Source: Macrotrachela quadricornifera (Eukaryota > Rotifera > Eurotatoria > Philodinida > Philodinidae). From it: a stretch of DNA of 64,000 nucleotides. The notes under the pieces were generated by a model. That model did no database searches. It had not been told where the DNA came from and worked only from the letters and a program-made list of their open reading frames with translations. Below, piece by piece: positions 21,398-32,599 of the stretch; positions within the stretch are counted from its first letter, which is position 1; every line of letters starts with the position of its first letter. The translations under genes and the position numbers were made by a program. The DNA is taken from positions 983,867-1,047,866 of the forward strand of contig JAJEKB010001426.1 in assembly GCA_022393335.1 (NCBI GenBank), written 5' to 3'.

Positions 21398-22194
21398 CAC
21401 ACTCGACTCGATTCAGTTTTCTTAGAAAATTTTTTTCAGGATGTTCATTTTCGTTCTCTTCTTTATATCACTACATAATGAGTCATTTTTTTCTGATCAA
21501 CTGAATAATCGTTCAAGTTACTTTTTCGTTATTTTTCATATTATACCAAGCTTGTGCGAAAAAAATGAAGGAAGTTTCCAACGTTTATCTCTCTTATTAT
21601 TTTCTCTCTATCGTCTTGGGTATAAATATGATCGAAATTTTAAAACAGTTTATATGTCGTTTGAAGAAACTGATAGAGAAGATAGCGTTAGCTCACTTAT
21701 TGAAGTGAGTTTTCTGAATGAGGATTTTGATAGAATGCACCTTGAATCTGACAGTTCTCAAGAAGAAGTCACTGATAAAAACAGAACTACACGGAAAGCA
21801 GCGTAACCATTCTGCAGTTTCATGAAAGTCTTGTCCGATTTTTACTGCTTGGCATACCAACCGAAAAGCTAAAATCTGGTCCAAGACAACAATCAGCAAG
21901 ACATTCGAAGCGCAAACTCGCTGATCACAAGCTCGAAGAAAAAGAAAGGTCTATGGTCAGAAGAAGACAGCCGTGCGGCAGCAAAGAAAGTAAAAGCTTT
22001 CTGTTCTGATTGTTTTCATGATAAGCATGATGCTATGAAGTAAAGAACTCAAATAAAGTACTAAAAGCAACACAGTTGGCTTCTTTTACTTAGCTTCCTA
22101 CTTAGAAAAAAAAAGCAAAAGAAAATGCTTTTCTATACAGTTCCTCGTTAAACTATAGCGTAGCCCACCGGTCGGCTATATCGGGTCGAACGTG
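21398..22194 (+). mobile_element. Internally deleted piggyBac-like element with TTAA target sites
   Basis: Flanked by TTAA at 21394-21397 and 22195-22198, the invariant piggyBac target duplication. The inner ends are related inverted repeats: CACACTCGACTCGAT on the left, and CACGTTCGACCCGAT read inward from the right. Inside, 21654-21806 encodes an acidic start (MSFEETDREDSV, then LESDSSQEEVTD), as in transposase N-termini. Further on, 21985-22042 encodes KKVKAFCSDCFHDKHDAMK and a stop, like the cysteine-rich C-terminal tail. The catalytic domain is missing. At 797 bp it is a non-autonomous deletion derivative. Confidence 0.72.
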
Positions 22195-22198
22195 TTAA

Positions 22199-22913
22199 TT
22201 TTATGTCAATCCAAACACTATGAATGTTTTTGTATAGATCAGTTGGTAGGACGTGACTTTGTTGCTCTCTAAAATAATTAGTTGGTTTCTCTTTTAACAA
22301 ATTTTCAGAAATTATTTTTCGTGATACAAACTTTTAATTTACTCACAGTAAGCCCGTTGTATGTTAAGGAAAAGTTTTGACTATTCATTTAGAGAGAGCT
22401 TCAAAACCTGATTCTAACTAACTGCTTTGCACTGTTTTTAATGATATCTAAATATTCAGCAATCGATATTCTCTTTTGTTGAATAATTAATAACATTTGC
22501 ATGAATATGATATTTATAGAGAGATACGATTTAATCTAACGTTGTGGGCGTATAACATTAAAATGAAATTCTCTAAGAGTCAGGTGAACCTAGATGGATG
22601 TAACCAGGTTTAATGATAAACAACGAAAAGATCACAATACTATAAGCACATCACTGATGCTGAGTAGAACAAACATGAAAAGTTAATGTTCAAGAAAAAA
22701 AATATTCATTTTTAATGTATGTTAAAATAAGAAGAAAATTTGTCATCAAAAATTAAAAAGAAATGTTCAGTCTTAAATTATTTTTAAGTATTTTCTTGAT
22801 GTCTTATGAATCTTGACAATCACAATCACTTTCGTTCCAGACTGGATCTACGTAGAGTGTCTGTGTACAACAATGAGTAAATAATAAAATGAGAAGGTCA
22901 AGAAAGGAAGGGA
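22199..22913. other. Intergenic, 3' flank of the LRR gene
   Basis: No coding signal. It contains the downstream region of the minus-strand LRR gene. A tRNA-like word near 22236 was rejected. Confidence 0.45.
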
Positions 22914-25045
22914 TTATGGTACTTCAAATTCTTGTCGAACATTAACAAGATGTTGTTTTCCTTCCGGACCAATTTCATTTCCTTCAAGGTGTATGTAAAT
23001 GAGTGTCTATTTGAAATAATAAGTGATAGGATAAGAAAGTTAGGAGAGCAATGCTTTTGTGTTACTGTATTGTGTTGTAGAGCTTCGGCAATGTATTTTG
23101 CTCCTTGATCACCAATTTCATTACCATAGAATTCCAATATGGTGAGTGTCTACATGAAATAGTGAATAAGTGACAAAATATTACGAAAAAGATGAATGCT
23201 ACTTTGTTCTTTTGTAGTGTTTTAGCAAGATGTTGTACACCTTCTGGACCAATGTGATTTCTTTGGAGGTCTAGGATAGTCAGTGTCTATATGATATAGT
23301 GAATAATTGATAGAATAAGAACATTTAAGTAAAGTATGAAATAATATTACTATATTTTGTTGTAGAGCACTTGCAAGATGTTCCATTCCTTGATCACCGA
23401 TTTGATTGTCATAGAGACCCAGTGCCGTAAGTGTCTGTATGAAATAGTAAATGAGTGATGGAGTGAGAAGAAGGTTGAAGGAAACAGAAAGATAATGTTA
23501 CTTTATTTTTTTGTAGAGCATTAGCAAGATATTCTGCTCCTTGATGTCCGATTACATTGCGACCAAGATCAAGTGCTGTGAGTGTCTGTGTAAAATTGTG
23601 AATATATAATACAATAAAAAAGTGACACACAAAATAAGAATAATATTACTATATTTTGTTGTAGAGCATTAGCAAGATGTTCTACATCTTGATCGCCGAT
23701 TTGATTGTCAAAAAGTTTCAATGTCGTGAGTGTCTATATAGAATAGTCAATACAAAATATGATGAGAAGATTTTGCAACAAGGAAAAATTTAGTATTACT
23801 TTGTTTTGTTGTAGAACGTTGCTAAGATATTCTGCTCCTGCATCACCGATTTGATTATGATCGAGTTCCAATATGTCAAGTGTCTTCATGAAATAGAAAG
23901 TGAAGAAGAGAATTAGGAAGTTAGGAAAGAAATAGAATAATATTACTGTGTTTTGTTGTAGAGCATTGGCAAGATGTTTTATTCCTTGATTACCTATGTC
24001 GTTCTTTGTGAGACCCAGTTTCGTAAATGTCTATATAACATAGTGAGTGAGTTTTAAGATAAGAAGACTGGAGAATGTGAAAGGACAATGTTACTTTGTT
24101 TTGTTGTAGACCATTGGCGAGATATTCTGCTCCTTGATCACCGATTTCATTACCATGGAGTTCCAGTATGGTGAGTGTCTGTGTGAAATAGTAAGCAAGT
24201 AATAAGTTGTTGCGAGAAGGATGAATGTTACTTTGTTTTGTTGTAGTGCCTTACCAAGATATTGTGCTCCTTGTGAACCAATTATATTCAAATGGAAATT
24301 TAGTTCAGTGAGTGTCTACATTATATAATGATTGAGAGATATGATAAAAAAACGTTGAGAAAAGTGTTGAATAATCGCACTGTATTTTTTTGTAGCATAT
24401 TGGCAATGTATTGTGCTTCTTGTGGCCCGATGTCATTGTCTTGAAGGTCTAGTGTGGTAAGTATCTATATTACATAGTGAGTAAGGAATAGGATGAGAAA
24501 ATATCAAATAATATTACTGTATTTTGTTGTAAAGCATCGGCAAGATATTCTGCCCCTTGTGGACTGAGATTATTGCAACTAAAGTGAAATTTAGTGATTG
24601 ATTATATGCAATAATGAATGGATGATAGGATCAGAAAATTGAAGATGAAGAAATACTAATTATTACTTTGTTTTGTTGTAGAATATTGGCAAGATGTCTT
24701 ACTCCTTCATCATCGATTCTATTGTTACGAAGATCTAATGTAGTGAGCGTCTGTACAGAATAGTAAATTAGAGATAGGGTAAGAAAGCTAAAGAGAGAAT
24801 AAGAAATTGTTACTGTATTTTGTTGTAGTGCATCAGCAAGATATTTTGCTCCTTGATTACCAATAAAGGTGGAATGGATTATCAGTGTTGTGAGTATCTG
24901 TAGGAAATAGTGAATGAGTCATTGAAGTGGAAACGTTAATGGGAAGAAGAGATAATATTACTTTGTTTTGTCGCAAAGTATTCCCAAGATGTTGCATCTC
25001 TTGGGAATCGATATTCTTGTCATACATATACAACTCAGTGAGTGT
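22914..25045 (-). CDS. Leucine-rich-repeat protein, one repeat per exon (15 exons, 5' end not found)
   Basis: Fourteen internal exons of exactly 84 nt and a last exon of 93 nt, separated by 53-67-nt introns. Each 28-residue exon is one ribonuclease-inhibitor-type repeat of the form TLTxLxLxxNxIGxQGAEYLANALQ, then QNK or QNT. All introns are phase 0. Exon ranges: 24962-25045, 24814-24897, 24667-24750, 24518-24601, 24381-24464, 24232-24315, 24095-24178, 23947-24030, 23800-23883, 23650-23733, 23502-23585, 23351-23434, 23203-23286, 23066-23149, 22914-23006. The last exon ends in RQEFEVP and a stop. Such repeats form a curved binding surface, as in NLR proteins. No NACHT, F-box or other head domain was found upstream, so the gene may be truncated or start beyond a long intron. 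The exon 24518-24601 lacks an AG acceptor. Confidence 0.88.
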
Positions 25046-26619
25046 CTATATGAAATATGAAAATATTAAAATATCGATGAATGAATAGGTTAACGAGTTG
25101 TTATATAGTAGATTTTAAAAATTTCTATACTGTATATCATATTCAAAAAAAAGCGAGAGCACTTGAAAATTTCGTAAGATATCTATGTTGTTTTGATGAA
25201 TGCAAAATGTGTATAATACTCTTAAATGTGGCAAATTAGTCAAGAAACTGACAACAAAGAAACGATCATTAAAGTAATCAATGAAGATTCTTGTTGATTA
25301 ACATTAATGAAAAATAAAACTTTTCAATTACTTTAAAGACCAAGTTCTCAATTCATTTGATGTTGCACTATGCTCTTCTGTTATTTTCATTATTTATATA
25401 TATACACCAAACTCAATTCCAATGTTACGATTCGACTTCAAACTTTTTAAAATTGAGCTCAATTGGACTTCGAAACTACGGAGACGTCTTTGGATTGAAT
25501 TCGAATATATGTACTTGGACTGGATCGAACCCAGACTTGCTATATTAGAGAAAGTATTGAGTTCAGGATATTCATGCACTAAGTAAGCCTCATCGAAATA
25601 CCCAATATAAGCACTTCGAAAAGTCTCAATAATTTTACTCAGATGGGTACTGCATTGAGTATCTGCAGCAGTATTTTGAATCAACAAGTACTTATATAGA
25701 TACTCTAGATTTCTCGCATTCTATGTAGCAACTGTTCATTTGCCATTTTCTTTTTCATACACGGCTCTATATTTACTGGTCGAGAGCATGCTGATCTCGA
25801 TCGTAAATTGAGAGAGGATAATCTCCTGAAGTAGTCTTATGCAGATTCAACCAACTCGAGTCTGGTCATATCCTTAAATTTGACCTGGCTGAGTTTTTAG
25901 AATTGGAAATATTAAACTGAATAGAACCGAAAAATATTGTAAATTTCCTTGAAAAGAAAAAAATTAGGTTCGTTCATTAACACACTGCAATTTTCACAAT
26001 ACAAGACCTAAAACTCATGTACCACAATACCTAGTTGAGTACTTGATCAGTACCTTCAAGTACTATTGACAAAGTCACAATATTTTATAGCTAAAATGGG
26101 GCCAAGTTCATGAACAATCAGAATATAATTATATAATATGTGTATATAGTTAATACTTTATGCCTCTAACTTAAAAGAATCTTAAATGGATAATTTTCAT
26201 TATGCTTAAAATATCATAGAAAATGTCATGTTCGATATATATCTATATTTATTAATGAAATTTTAGTAATTCACTATGCTCTATAAGTACTGGAAGTTTC
26301 ATATGATTTAGAAATACTTGTGTGTACTGTGATTCAGATCTAACATGATTTGAATAGATTTTAAATTATTGAATTCTATATGAGTTCGTAAGTTATTAGA
26401 TGTACTGTTTTCATTATAATTTTCTTTGAATTACGTAAGATTCTCACATCCGAACGAATTATACTTAATTATAAGAAAATTTTTTTTTATAAATTAGTTT
26501 ATTTAGTTAATCTCAATAGTTTAGAGTGATTAGTAATATATATTGGTCTAAATAACAGAGTAGAAAATTCTTAGTAATCGGTTAGATATTTTAAAAATAT
26601 GAATAGAAAAGAAATTTAC
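25046..26619. other. Upstream of LRR array, no head domain found
   Basis: I looked on the minus strand for an N-terminal exon of the LRR gene and found none. Overlapping open frames at 25357-25548 (plus, with a hydrophobic start) and 25394-25687 (minus) are unrecognised. Confidence 0.45.
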
Positions 26620-26772
26620 TTGGTATCGATTGTAATTGTCGATAATAGTATTAAAATATTTACATATATTTGGGATTGTACATATCAGACAATAATCATC
26701 AAGTTCATCAAAAATTTGATACAAAACTTTCACTGGTAATGCAAGTAATGATGGTTTAATTTTTTCTGACAT
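26620..26772 (-). pseudogene. F-box exon without the rest of its gene
   Basis: Fifty-one codons from an ATG encode an F-box (LLALPVKVLYQIFDELDDYC, then a predicted helix ending DNYNRYQ), the motif that binds Skp1 in SCF ubiquitin ligases. The exon ends at a good donor (CAA/GTAAAT), so the original gene was spliced. I find no continuing exon in the next 1.5 kb on this strand, so the substrate-binding part is missing or highly diverged. The relatives at 28908 and 32600 are of a different F-box subtype. An orphan first exon is the best description. Confidence 0.65.
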
Positions 26773-28907
26773 GAATAAAATATGTATGTTGTGTTAAAAT
26801 GTGTATTTGTTTAATGGTACATATGATCACAATATTTTTGTCCTTGTAAGTAAAGATATGATTGGATAGTATCACAAGGTTTTATGGTTGAATGATTATT
26901 TGTGTTATGTAAATCAATGTAAATGAATAGTATGAATAGTAAAATATAAAAGTATTCCCATTACAATGCTAAAATTCAATAAAATATCTCATAGAAAATT
27001 TGTTTTCTTTAGACTCTTTTTCTATATGCTTGTAAAAGTTCAGATCAATATATTTTTTCTATTATTGGCCATGGGAGGATTGCGTACTGTAAACTATGGA
27101 GAATGACCATATTCGAATCAAATGAGAGCTTTCATTTGATTCAAATATAGTAAATCTCTCTAACTTACAGTGCGCAACCCTTCGTTGTGAAATAAATCTC
27201 CGAAATTTTTATCAAACTCAAATATATCTTTTCTAAACAAGTATATTGGTCTTAATTGAAATATTCCTATGATAAAACACATGTGAAATTTTCTTTTATT
27301 CAACTATTTGGACTTAAAATTGACTTTCATTTCCAATACAAACATTATTTAAAACAGATAATCTAGATTGAATGAACCATGATTGTACCTTCATCTGTTC
27401 TTCTTAACCTTATTCTTATTGACTTCTTTAGTTTTCAGTAGACAGAATCTTGAATAATATTAGCATCGATCTCATTCGATATTAAAAGAATATTTTTGTA
27501 GCAAACCTATAAATTATGTCTGATAACTATTTATTCAAAATTTCTTTTCAATTTTTACGAGAAGTTAGGACGCCAAAAATTTCACTCTCTAATACGAAGT
27601 AAAATGAAATCTCCATGACAAATTCTTTATAGAATCGCTAAAAAACCTACTTTCGACTTTTGAAAATTATTTCAAGTTTTTCATGCATAGCGGTTATTTG
27701 TGGAAAGGACAAGCATCTTCTAATTTAGAATCATCCGCCAAAGCTAGTTTAAGCTGTTTTCGTTTTTGACTTTCCCATCCGAAGATATAGGATTGATAAA
27801 GGTTAGAAAACCAGTTTTTTTTATAAAACAAAAAGAAAGTAAAATTTTTGAATAAGCTCAAAGCTGTCTCTGAGATATAGTCGTCGATATTTGCAAGAAA
27901 GTCTTTAGTCCAATCGGACAAAATTTGATAGGATCATACAGTATCAAGGTATTAGATTCTGTGGAAAATCCTGTGAAGACTTTCTACAAAATATTTTTCC
28001 TCGAATACGTGTCTCGTTATTTGGTGTGCTCTATCTTATAGTAACAATTTCAGTCCGATCATCCTTACTATGTTTAAGATCTAGAAATGATCAAAAAAAG
28101 AGAGAGGAGCTACCCTTAAAATGATTAATTTTCAAATGTTGCATATCCAGTCCTATCAAAATGGTGTCGTTTACAATCCGAAAACGGGATATTTATACGG
28201 TGCATATACGTACCGTATTGTACCCATATCGTAAACGGATGATATCTGATCATTTTCATTAAATTTACCGGTATAATACGGTTAGCTGTTTTATACTTTA
28301 AAGTAAGCATAAACGGCCATAAACATGCCATTCTATAACTTTTTAATATAATCTTTATGAAAACAGTATGATAAAAAAGAATTTAGTCATCCAATCAGAT
28401 CAATCAGTATCAATTCATTCGATATGATAAAATAGCATATTGTAAATAATTTAAAAATAATAAAATAGATACTTACTATTCATTTCGATGTTGAGATGAA
28501 TTTAAACAAAGAAAAAATTATTTATTTACATCGCACAAATAATTATTCAATATATTCTATAAACCCACCATCAAAAATTTCAAAAAAAAACGGTATGTAC
28601 TCTGTATTTGATCGTACCGTAATATATTTGTATACGAGGATGTCAAATCGTCGTTGTTTATCGATTTACTGCCGTTTACGGACTATCCATATTGACATAT
28701 GTATTCATTCTTTTTTCGGTTTTCGTACTTATCAATTTTATTAAATTTATCTTGTAGAATTTAATCTTGAATTCGAGAAAAAAAACTAATAAAATTGACA
28801 ATTCTATTTTATTTCGTTTTAGTCTAATGCACACATTTGTATGTTTACCTTGATGAATAATCGAACAAACGATTGTCGTTTATTTTATATATTACCTTAA
28901 GGATAAG
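26773..28907. other. Intergenic with hairpin and CGTTTACGG-type words
   Basis: No supported gene. Includes the 98-bp hairpin at 27080-27177. Between 28150 and 28690, words related to CCGTTTACGG and ACGGTAC recur on both strands (near 28189, 28211, 28233, 28590, 28613 and 28672), suggesting an old inverted-repeat element whose ends I cannot place. Confidence 0.4.
27080..27177. repeat. 98-bp imperfect hairpin
   Basis: TTGCGTACTGTAA at the left end is matched by TTACAGTGCGCAA at the right. The centre GAATCAAATGAGAGCT... is an almost perfect palindrome around AGCT at 27127-27130. It could be a tiny foldback element or a transcribed stem-loop. Confidence 0.8.
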
Positions 28908-29963
28908 ATGAAAACACGTGCTGAATATTTACCTATCGAATTATGGATTTGTATATTTAATTATCTTGAAATACATGATCTTTATCAAGCTTTTAGTAAT
29001 TTAAATAATTATTTTAATGATATACTTTCATCTAATCATTTATTATTTCATGTTCGATTAAAAGATAATGATAAAAATCCTAATTTACTTTCTTCTACTC
29101 TATTTGAATCGAATAGAGTATGTAATCGTATTATTTATATAGAAGGTATTACTCAAGGTTATAATCAATATATTCCTCGATTTCTTCATACAAATGTTGA
29201 TAAATTTATTCGATTACATTCTTTAAATATTAAAATACGATTAAATCAAGAATATCTTATTTGTTTAACACTTGAAAAACTTTCTTCACTTAAATATCTT
29301 TCAATGGAATGTATAATGACACAAACAATAGTTGAAACAATACTTAATATTAAATCCTTACGTATATGTAAATTAATATATCGAAATATTGTTAAAATTC
29401 ATAATTATTATTCAGATAAACAAAGTAATATTGAAATACTTTATGTTAAAGATTATTATGATCATCGTTCAATAACAAATATATTTTTAGCTCATATGCC
29501 AAAATTAAAAATTTTAGAAATATCTGGTTCAACATATATACTTAATTATATTGAATTATGGTTTACATATAATTCATATTTTCTTGAAAAACTTCAAACT
29601 ATTAAAATAAAATGTTCAATTGGTGATCCAACAATGACATTTTTTGAACAATTATATTCTGCTATGTCAATTGTAAAAAATTTATATATTGATATTGGTC
29701 CATCACGTTGGGATGAAGATATATTATATATATTAATTTATTATTCATGGCCAATTATAGAACAAATTCAACGAACTCATCTTTCTATTCGTGGATATAT
29801 TTATATTGATCCAACTAATAATAATTTAAGAGAAAAACTTGATAATTATAAAGAAATTTTACTTTCAAAAAATAATCAAATAAATAATTGTTTTAAAATT
29901 CAATGGACTGAAAAATATTTAGCATTATCAACTATTATTGATGTTACAATAATTAAATCTTAA
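28908..29963 (+). CDS. F-box protein of a rotifer-expanded family
   Basis: An intron-free frame of 351 residues. The F-box lies at the extreme N-terminus (YLPIELWICIFNYLEIHDLY, residues 6-25, continuing to about 45), as expected for a protein that docks to Skp1 and brings substrates to an SCF ubiquitin ligase. The remainder has irregular leucine-rich strands (for example LKYLSMECI and MPKLKILEISG) but no repeat family I can name; it is presumably the substrate-recognition part. A truncated relative lies at 32600-33172. Codon choice is strongly A/T-ending, as in the neighbouring GPCRs, so there is no sign of recent transfer. The substrate cannot be inferred. Confidence 0.85.
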   Translation: MKTRAEYLPIELWICIFNYLEIHDLYQAFSNLNNYFNDILSSNHLLFHVRLKDNDKNPNLLSSTLFESNRVCNRIIYIEGITQGYNQYIPRFLHTNVDKFIRLHSLNIKIRLNQEYLICLTLEKLSSLKYLSMECIMTQTIVETILNIKSLRICKLIYRNIVKIHNYYSDKQSNIEILYVKDYYDHRSITNIFLAHMPKLKILEISGSTYILNYIELWFTYNSYFLEKLQTIKIKCSIGDPTMTFFEQLYSAMSIVKNLYIDIGPSRWDEDILYILIYYSWPIIEQIQRTHLSIRGYIYIDPTNNNLREKLDNYKEILLSKNNQINNCFKIQWTEKYLALSTIIDVTIIKS

Positions 29964-30027
29964 ATATTTATAAACTTTTTCCAACTTTTTTTTTTTTTAT
30001 TTTCAATATTCTTTAAGTTTTAAGATA

Positions 30028-31038
30028 TTAGTTGCATTGAATTTTTCTAATAATTGTTTTTATAAAATCGAATAATGCATTACGAAATACACTTCCACCA
30101 GTTAATGTATAAATATAAAATGGCATTCCACTAGCTATAAATGTAAGAAGAGTTAATGAATTAAAAATTAAATTTTCGATAGCATTTTTTAATGAACCAG
30201 ATGGTGAACTAACTGTAAATGATGAATAAAGTTTTTGAATTGCATGAGGACATGTAAATAGAATTTGTAAAATAACTTGTACAAGAAGCATTTTTAGTAA
30301 TTGTCGATCGGTTTTTTTTGATTGTAATTGTCTATTTGTATTCGTTGATGTACTCTTATTTTCACGACTCGATGCTATTCCAGTGATAGTACTCACACGA
30401 TTTCGTACATGACGTACATTTTTAATGGTTAATAAACCAAAGATTATCATTAATATTAATGGAAATAATGTTGTACCAAATGCATAGATTAAATCTGTTA
30501 TAAGACTACAAATATATGTTGAACCATAACATCCACGCAAAGTTCCACTTAAATTAGCTTCATAACAATAAATTATAGGAGCATTGATAAAGCATGTATA
30601 TAGAAAAACAACAAACATACTTCGCCATACATTTTTCATACTACTTATTTGTCGTAAATATGCATGAATACTTGATGATAACCATCGATCAATAGTTGCG
30701 AAAACAATCATCCATAAGACGATTGTTCTTGCGCTATATAGTATAACATTACGAAGTTTACAAATCCATCCGATAGTTGATGTTAAATCAGCTGCATAAC
30801 CTGACATCATTCGACTTGTAAGTCCACTAATTATAACAATAAGGCCAGCAATTGATGAGAAAAGAAAAAAAATAGCTGATGGATTTGAACGAAGAGATCG
30901 TTGACTCAAGACAAGAACATTAAGAACATTACCAATGATTCCAAAAATATAAATAAAAATTGATATATAACGATTAATAAGATCTGATGAATTATTCAAC
31001 AATGTAATAAGATCTTGACTTTCATTCAATGATGACAT
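30028..31038 (-). CDS. Rhodopsin-like GPCR, full length
   Basis: A 336-residue intron-free receptor with seven hydrophobic segments. TM1 contains GIIGNVLN with the conserved Asn. TM3 ends FATIDRW, so DRY is replaced by DRW. The loop cysteine is in GCYGSTYIC. TM5 is followed by FGLLTIKNVRHVR, which leads into the cytoplasmic loop. TM6 starts at LLKMLLVQVILQILF and ends near CPHAIQ. TM7 reads SGMPFYIYTL where NPxxY is usual, followed by a short basic tail. This pattern fits the peptide- or chemoreceptor-like families expanded in rotifers; the ligand is unknown. It is the intact relative of the fragment at 23-583, which stops after the second extracellular loop. Confidence 0.92.
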   Translation of the reverse strand: MSSLNESQDLITLLNNSSDLINRYISIFIYIFGIIGNVLNVLVLSQRSLRSNPSAIFFLFSSIAGLIVIISGLTSRMMSGYAADLTSTIGWICKLRNVILYSARTIVLWMIVFATIDRWLSSSIHAYLRQISSMKNVWRSMFVVFLYTCFINAPIIYCYEANLSGTLRGCYGSTYICSLITDLIYAFGTTLFPLILMIIFGLLTIKNVRHVRNRVSTITGIASSRENKSTSTNTNRQLQSKKTDRQLLKMLLVQVILQILFTCPHAIQKLYSSFTVSSPSGSLKNAIENLIFNSLTLLTFIASGMPFYIYTLTGGSVFRNALFDFIKTIIRKIQCN

Positions 31039-32599
31039 TTTTCTTATTACTGAATCAGATTAAAATTAACATAATGATTATGCATCATTCTCAGCTATCT
31101 ATGAGCTCAAATTTTTGATAGAAATAGGATTTGTAGTGGCATGCAAGACGTTGATATACCTTTCAAGCATATCATGATAAGAAATATTTTTCCTGGGAGT
31201 ATTCTTAGATTTTAATTTCATTAGTCAGATGATGATTAGTATTTAAAATAAGTTCAAATTACGGCAATAGCTATATTCTTTGTTGATTGAAAATATTTCA
31301 AACAGTAAAAACAAAACAATGCTAATAAATTTAAAAATAAGTATCCATTTTATGAAAAAATGTAGATCAAATTCGGAGGCCATAATTCAATATTTTACAT
31401 TTGACGATATAGACAAAGATCGAGAAAGTAATTATTTAAAAATAAGCAAAAATCCTTTATATTATCTTATCATTATAATTTTTACCATAAGACACAGAAA
31501 ATGATTTAATCATATACTTTAGATTTTATCACATTTCAGGACATTTTTTTAAATTCTTAATTTTTTAGTGGAAAAACGGGAACACAAGTTCAATGAATCA
31601 AAAAACGCGCCAAAAATAAGTATCTATGTAGGCACGCCTAATAAAAAAAGCTTAACCAAAAAAGGAACTTTGTGGTGTCCTGCATCCCGATGCGCTCTTT
31701 CAAACAAAAGAAAATATAAATATTTTTACTGAGCCTGGACCGAGAAATCCTTGTGAGAAGATCAAAAAATTATAAGTCGAGAAAAAACGAAAAACATTTT
31801 TCGTTTTTGTGTATTCAAAAAGTGAGTACACTGTAAAATCGGTCAGTGTGCCCGACCGTTCATTTACACGATAACTCTTCCCAATTACATTCGATTGAGC
31901 TGAAATTTTGTGCACAGAATTGTCTCATCAATATCTCGGTTGACAGAAGAAGATGAGAAGCATCCGGCAAGAATATCATTATTCATCAGGCGATCCCTAA
32001 GAGAGGGTACAGGAATTTTTTTCTCAGAATTATTTAAAATATATATGAATTGACTCAATTTTGCAATGCTGATTTCGAATATGATATTAGTTTTGAATTA
32101 ATCCGTAGTTTTTTAAGTGAAAGTTGCCTAAACAAGATCCCAAAATGCAGAAAATCTGTATCCTGAGGCCAGTGTACCTAAATATGTCCCGGGTGACTAG
32201 CGGTTTGGTGGTGTTCTAGATGCATGGTTTTATGGCTACTAAAAAGAGTTATCAAATGGAAAAAATTCGAACTTGATAGCTATTTATATTGATAGATTAT
32301 TATTAAAATACTGACACCTCTCTCTATCATATATCTCTGATAGATCGATGAGGTTACTTATGACCATAATCTCGCTAGATACAATCCCAAATCTATTCTG
32401 AAACAGCTGCTCCGTACCCAGTTTTCTAAGCTGAGCACGAATCTGAACTCGATTTCTATAATTTCTAAATATATAATATCACTGAAAGTTGAGTCAATGG
32501 TCACTAGATAGGATCGTCTACAATGTCGTCCATGCTAACTTGGCTCCCCAGGTTTTTTATTTTTATAATTTAGTAAGAAAAGATGTGTCTTGATGAGAG
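31039..32599. other. Intergenic, no recognised gene
   Basis: AT-rich, changing after about 31560 to somewhat more mixed composition (31560-32560), which often marks old mobile DNA. No domain or matching terminal repeats recognised. Confidence 0.4.

Noticed and set aside
22236..22252. tRNA-like A-box word (TAGATCAGTTGGTAGG)
   Set aside because: No B-box (GGTTCGAATCC-like), no acceptor stem and no anticodon arm at the right distance.
22914..25045. Direct repeats at about 145-bp spacing resembling a CRISPR-like array
   Set aside because: The repeated 84-bp blocks are LRR exons with GT-AG flanks and conserved codons. The spacers are introns in a eukaryotic context.
25357..25548. 63-codon frame with a signal-peptide-like start
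   Set aside because: Overlaps a longer antisense frame and has no cysteine pattern or homologue I recognise. The hydrophobic start is common in AT-rich DNA.
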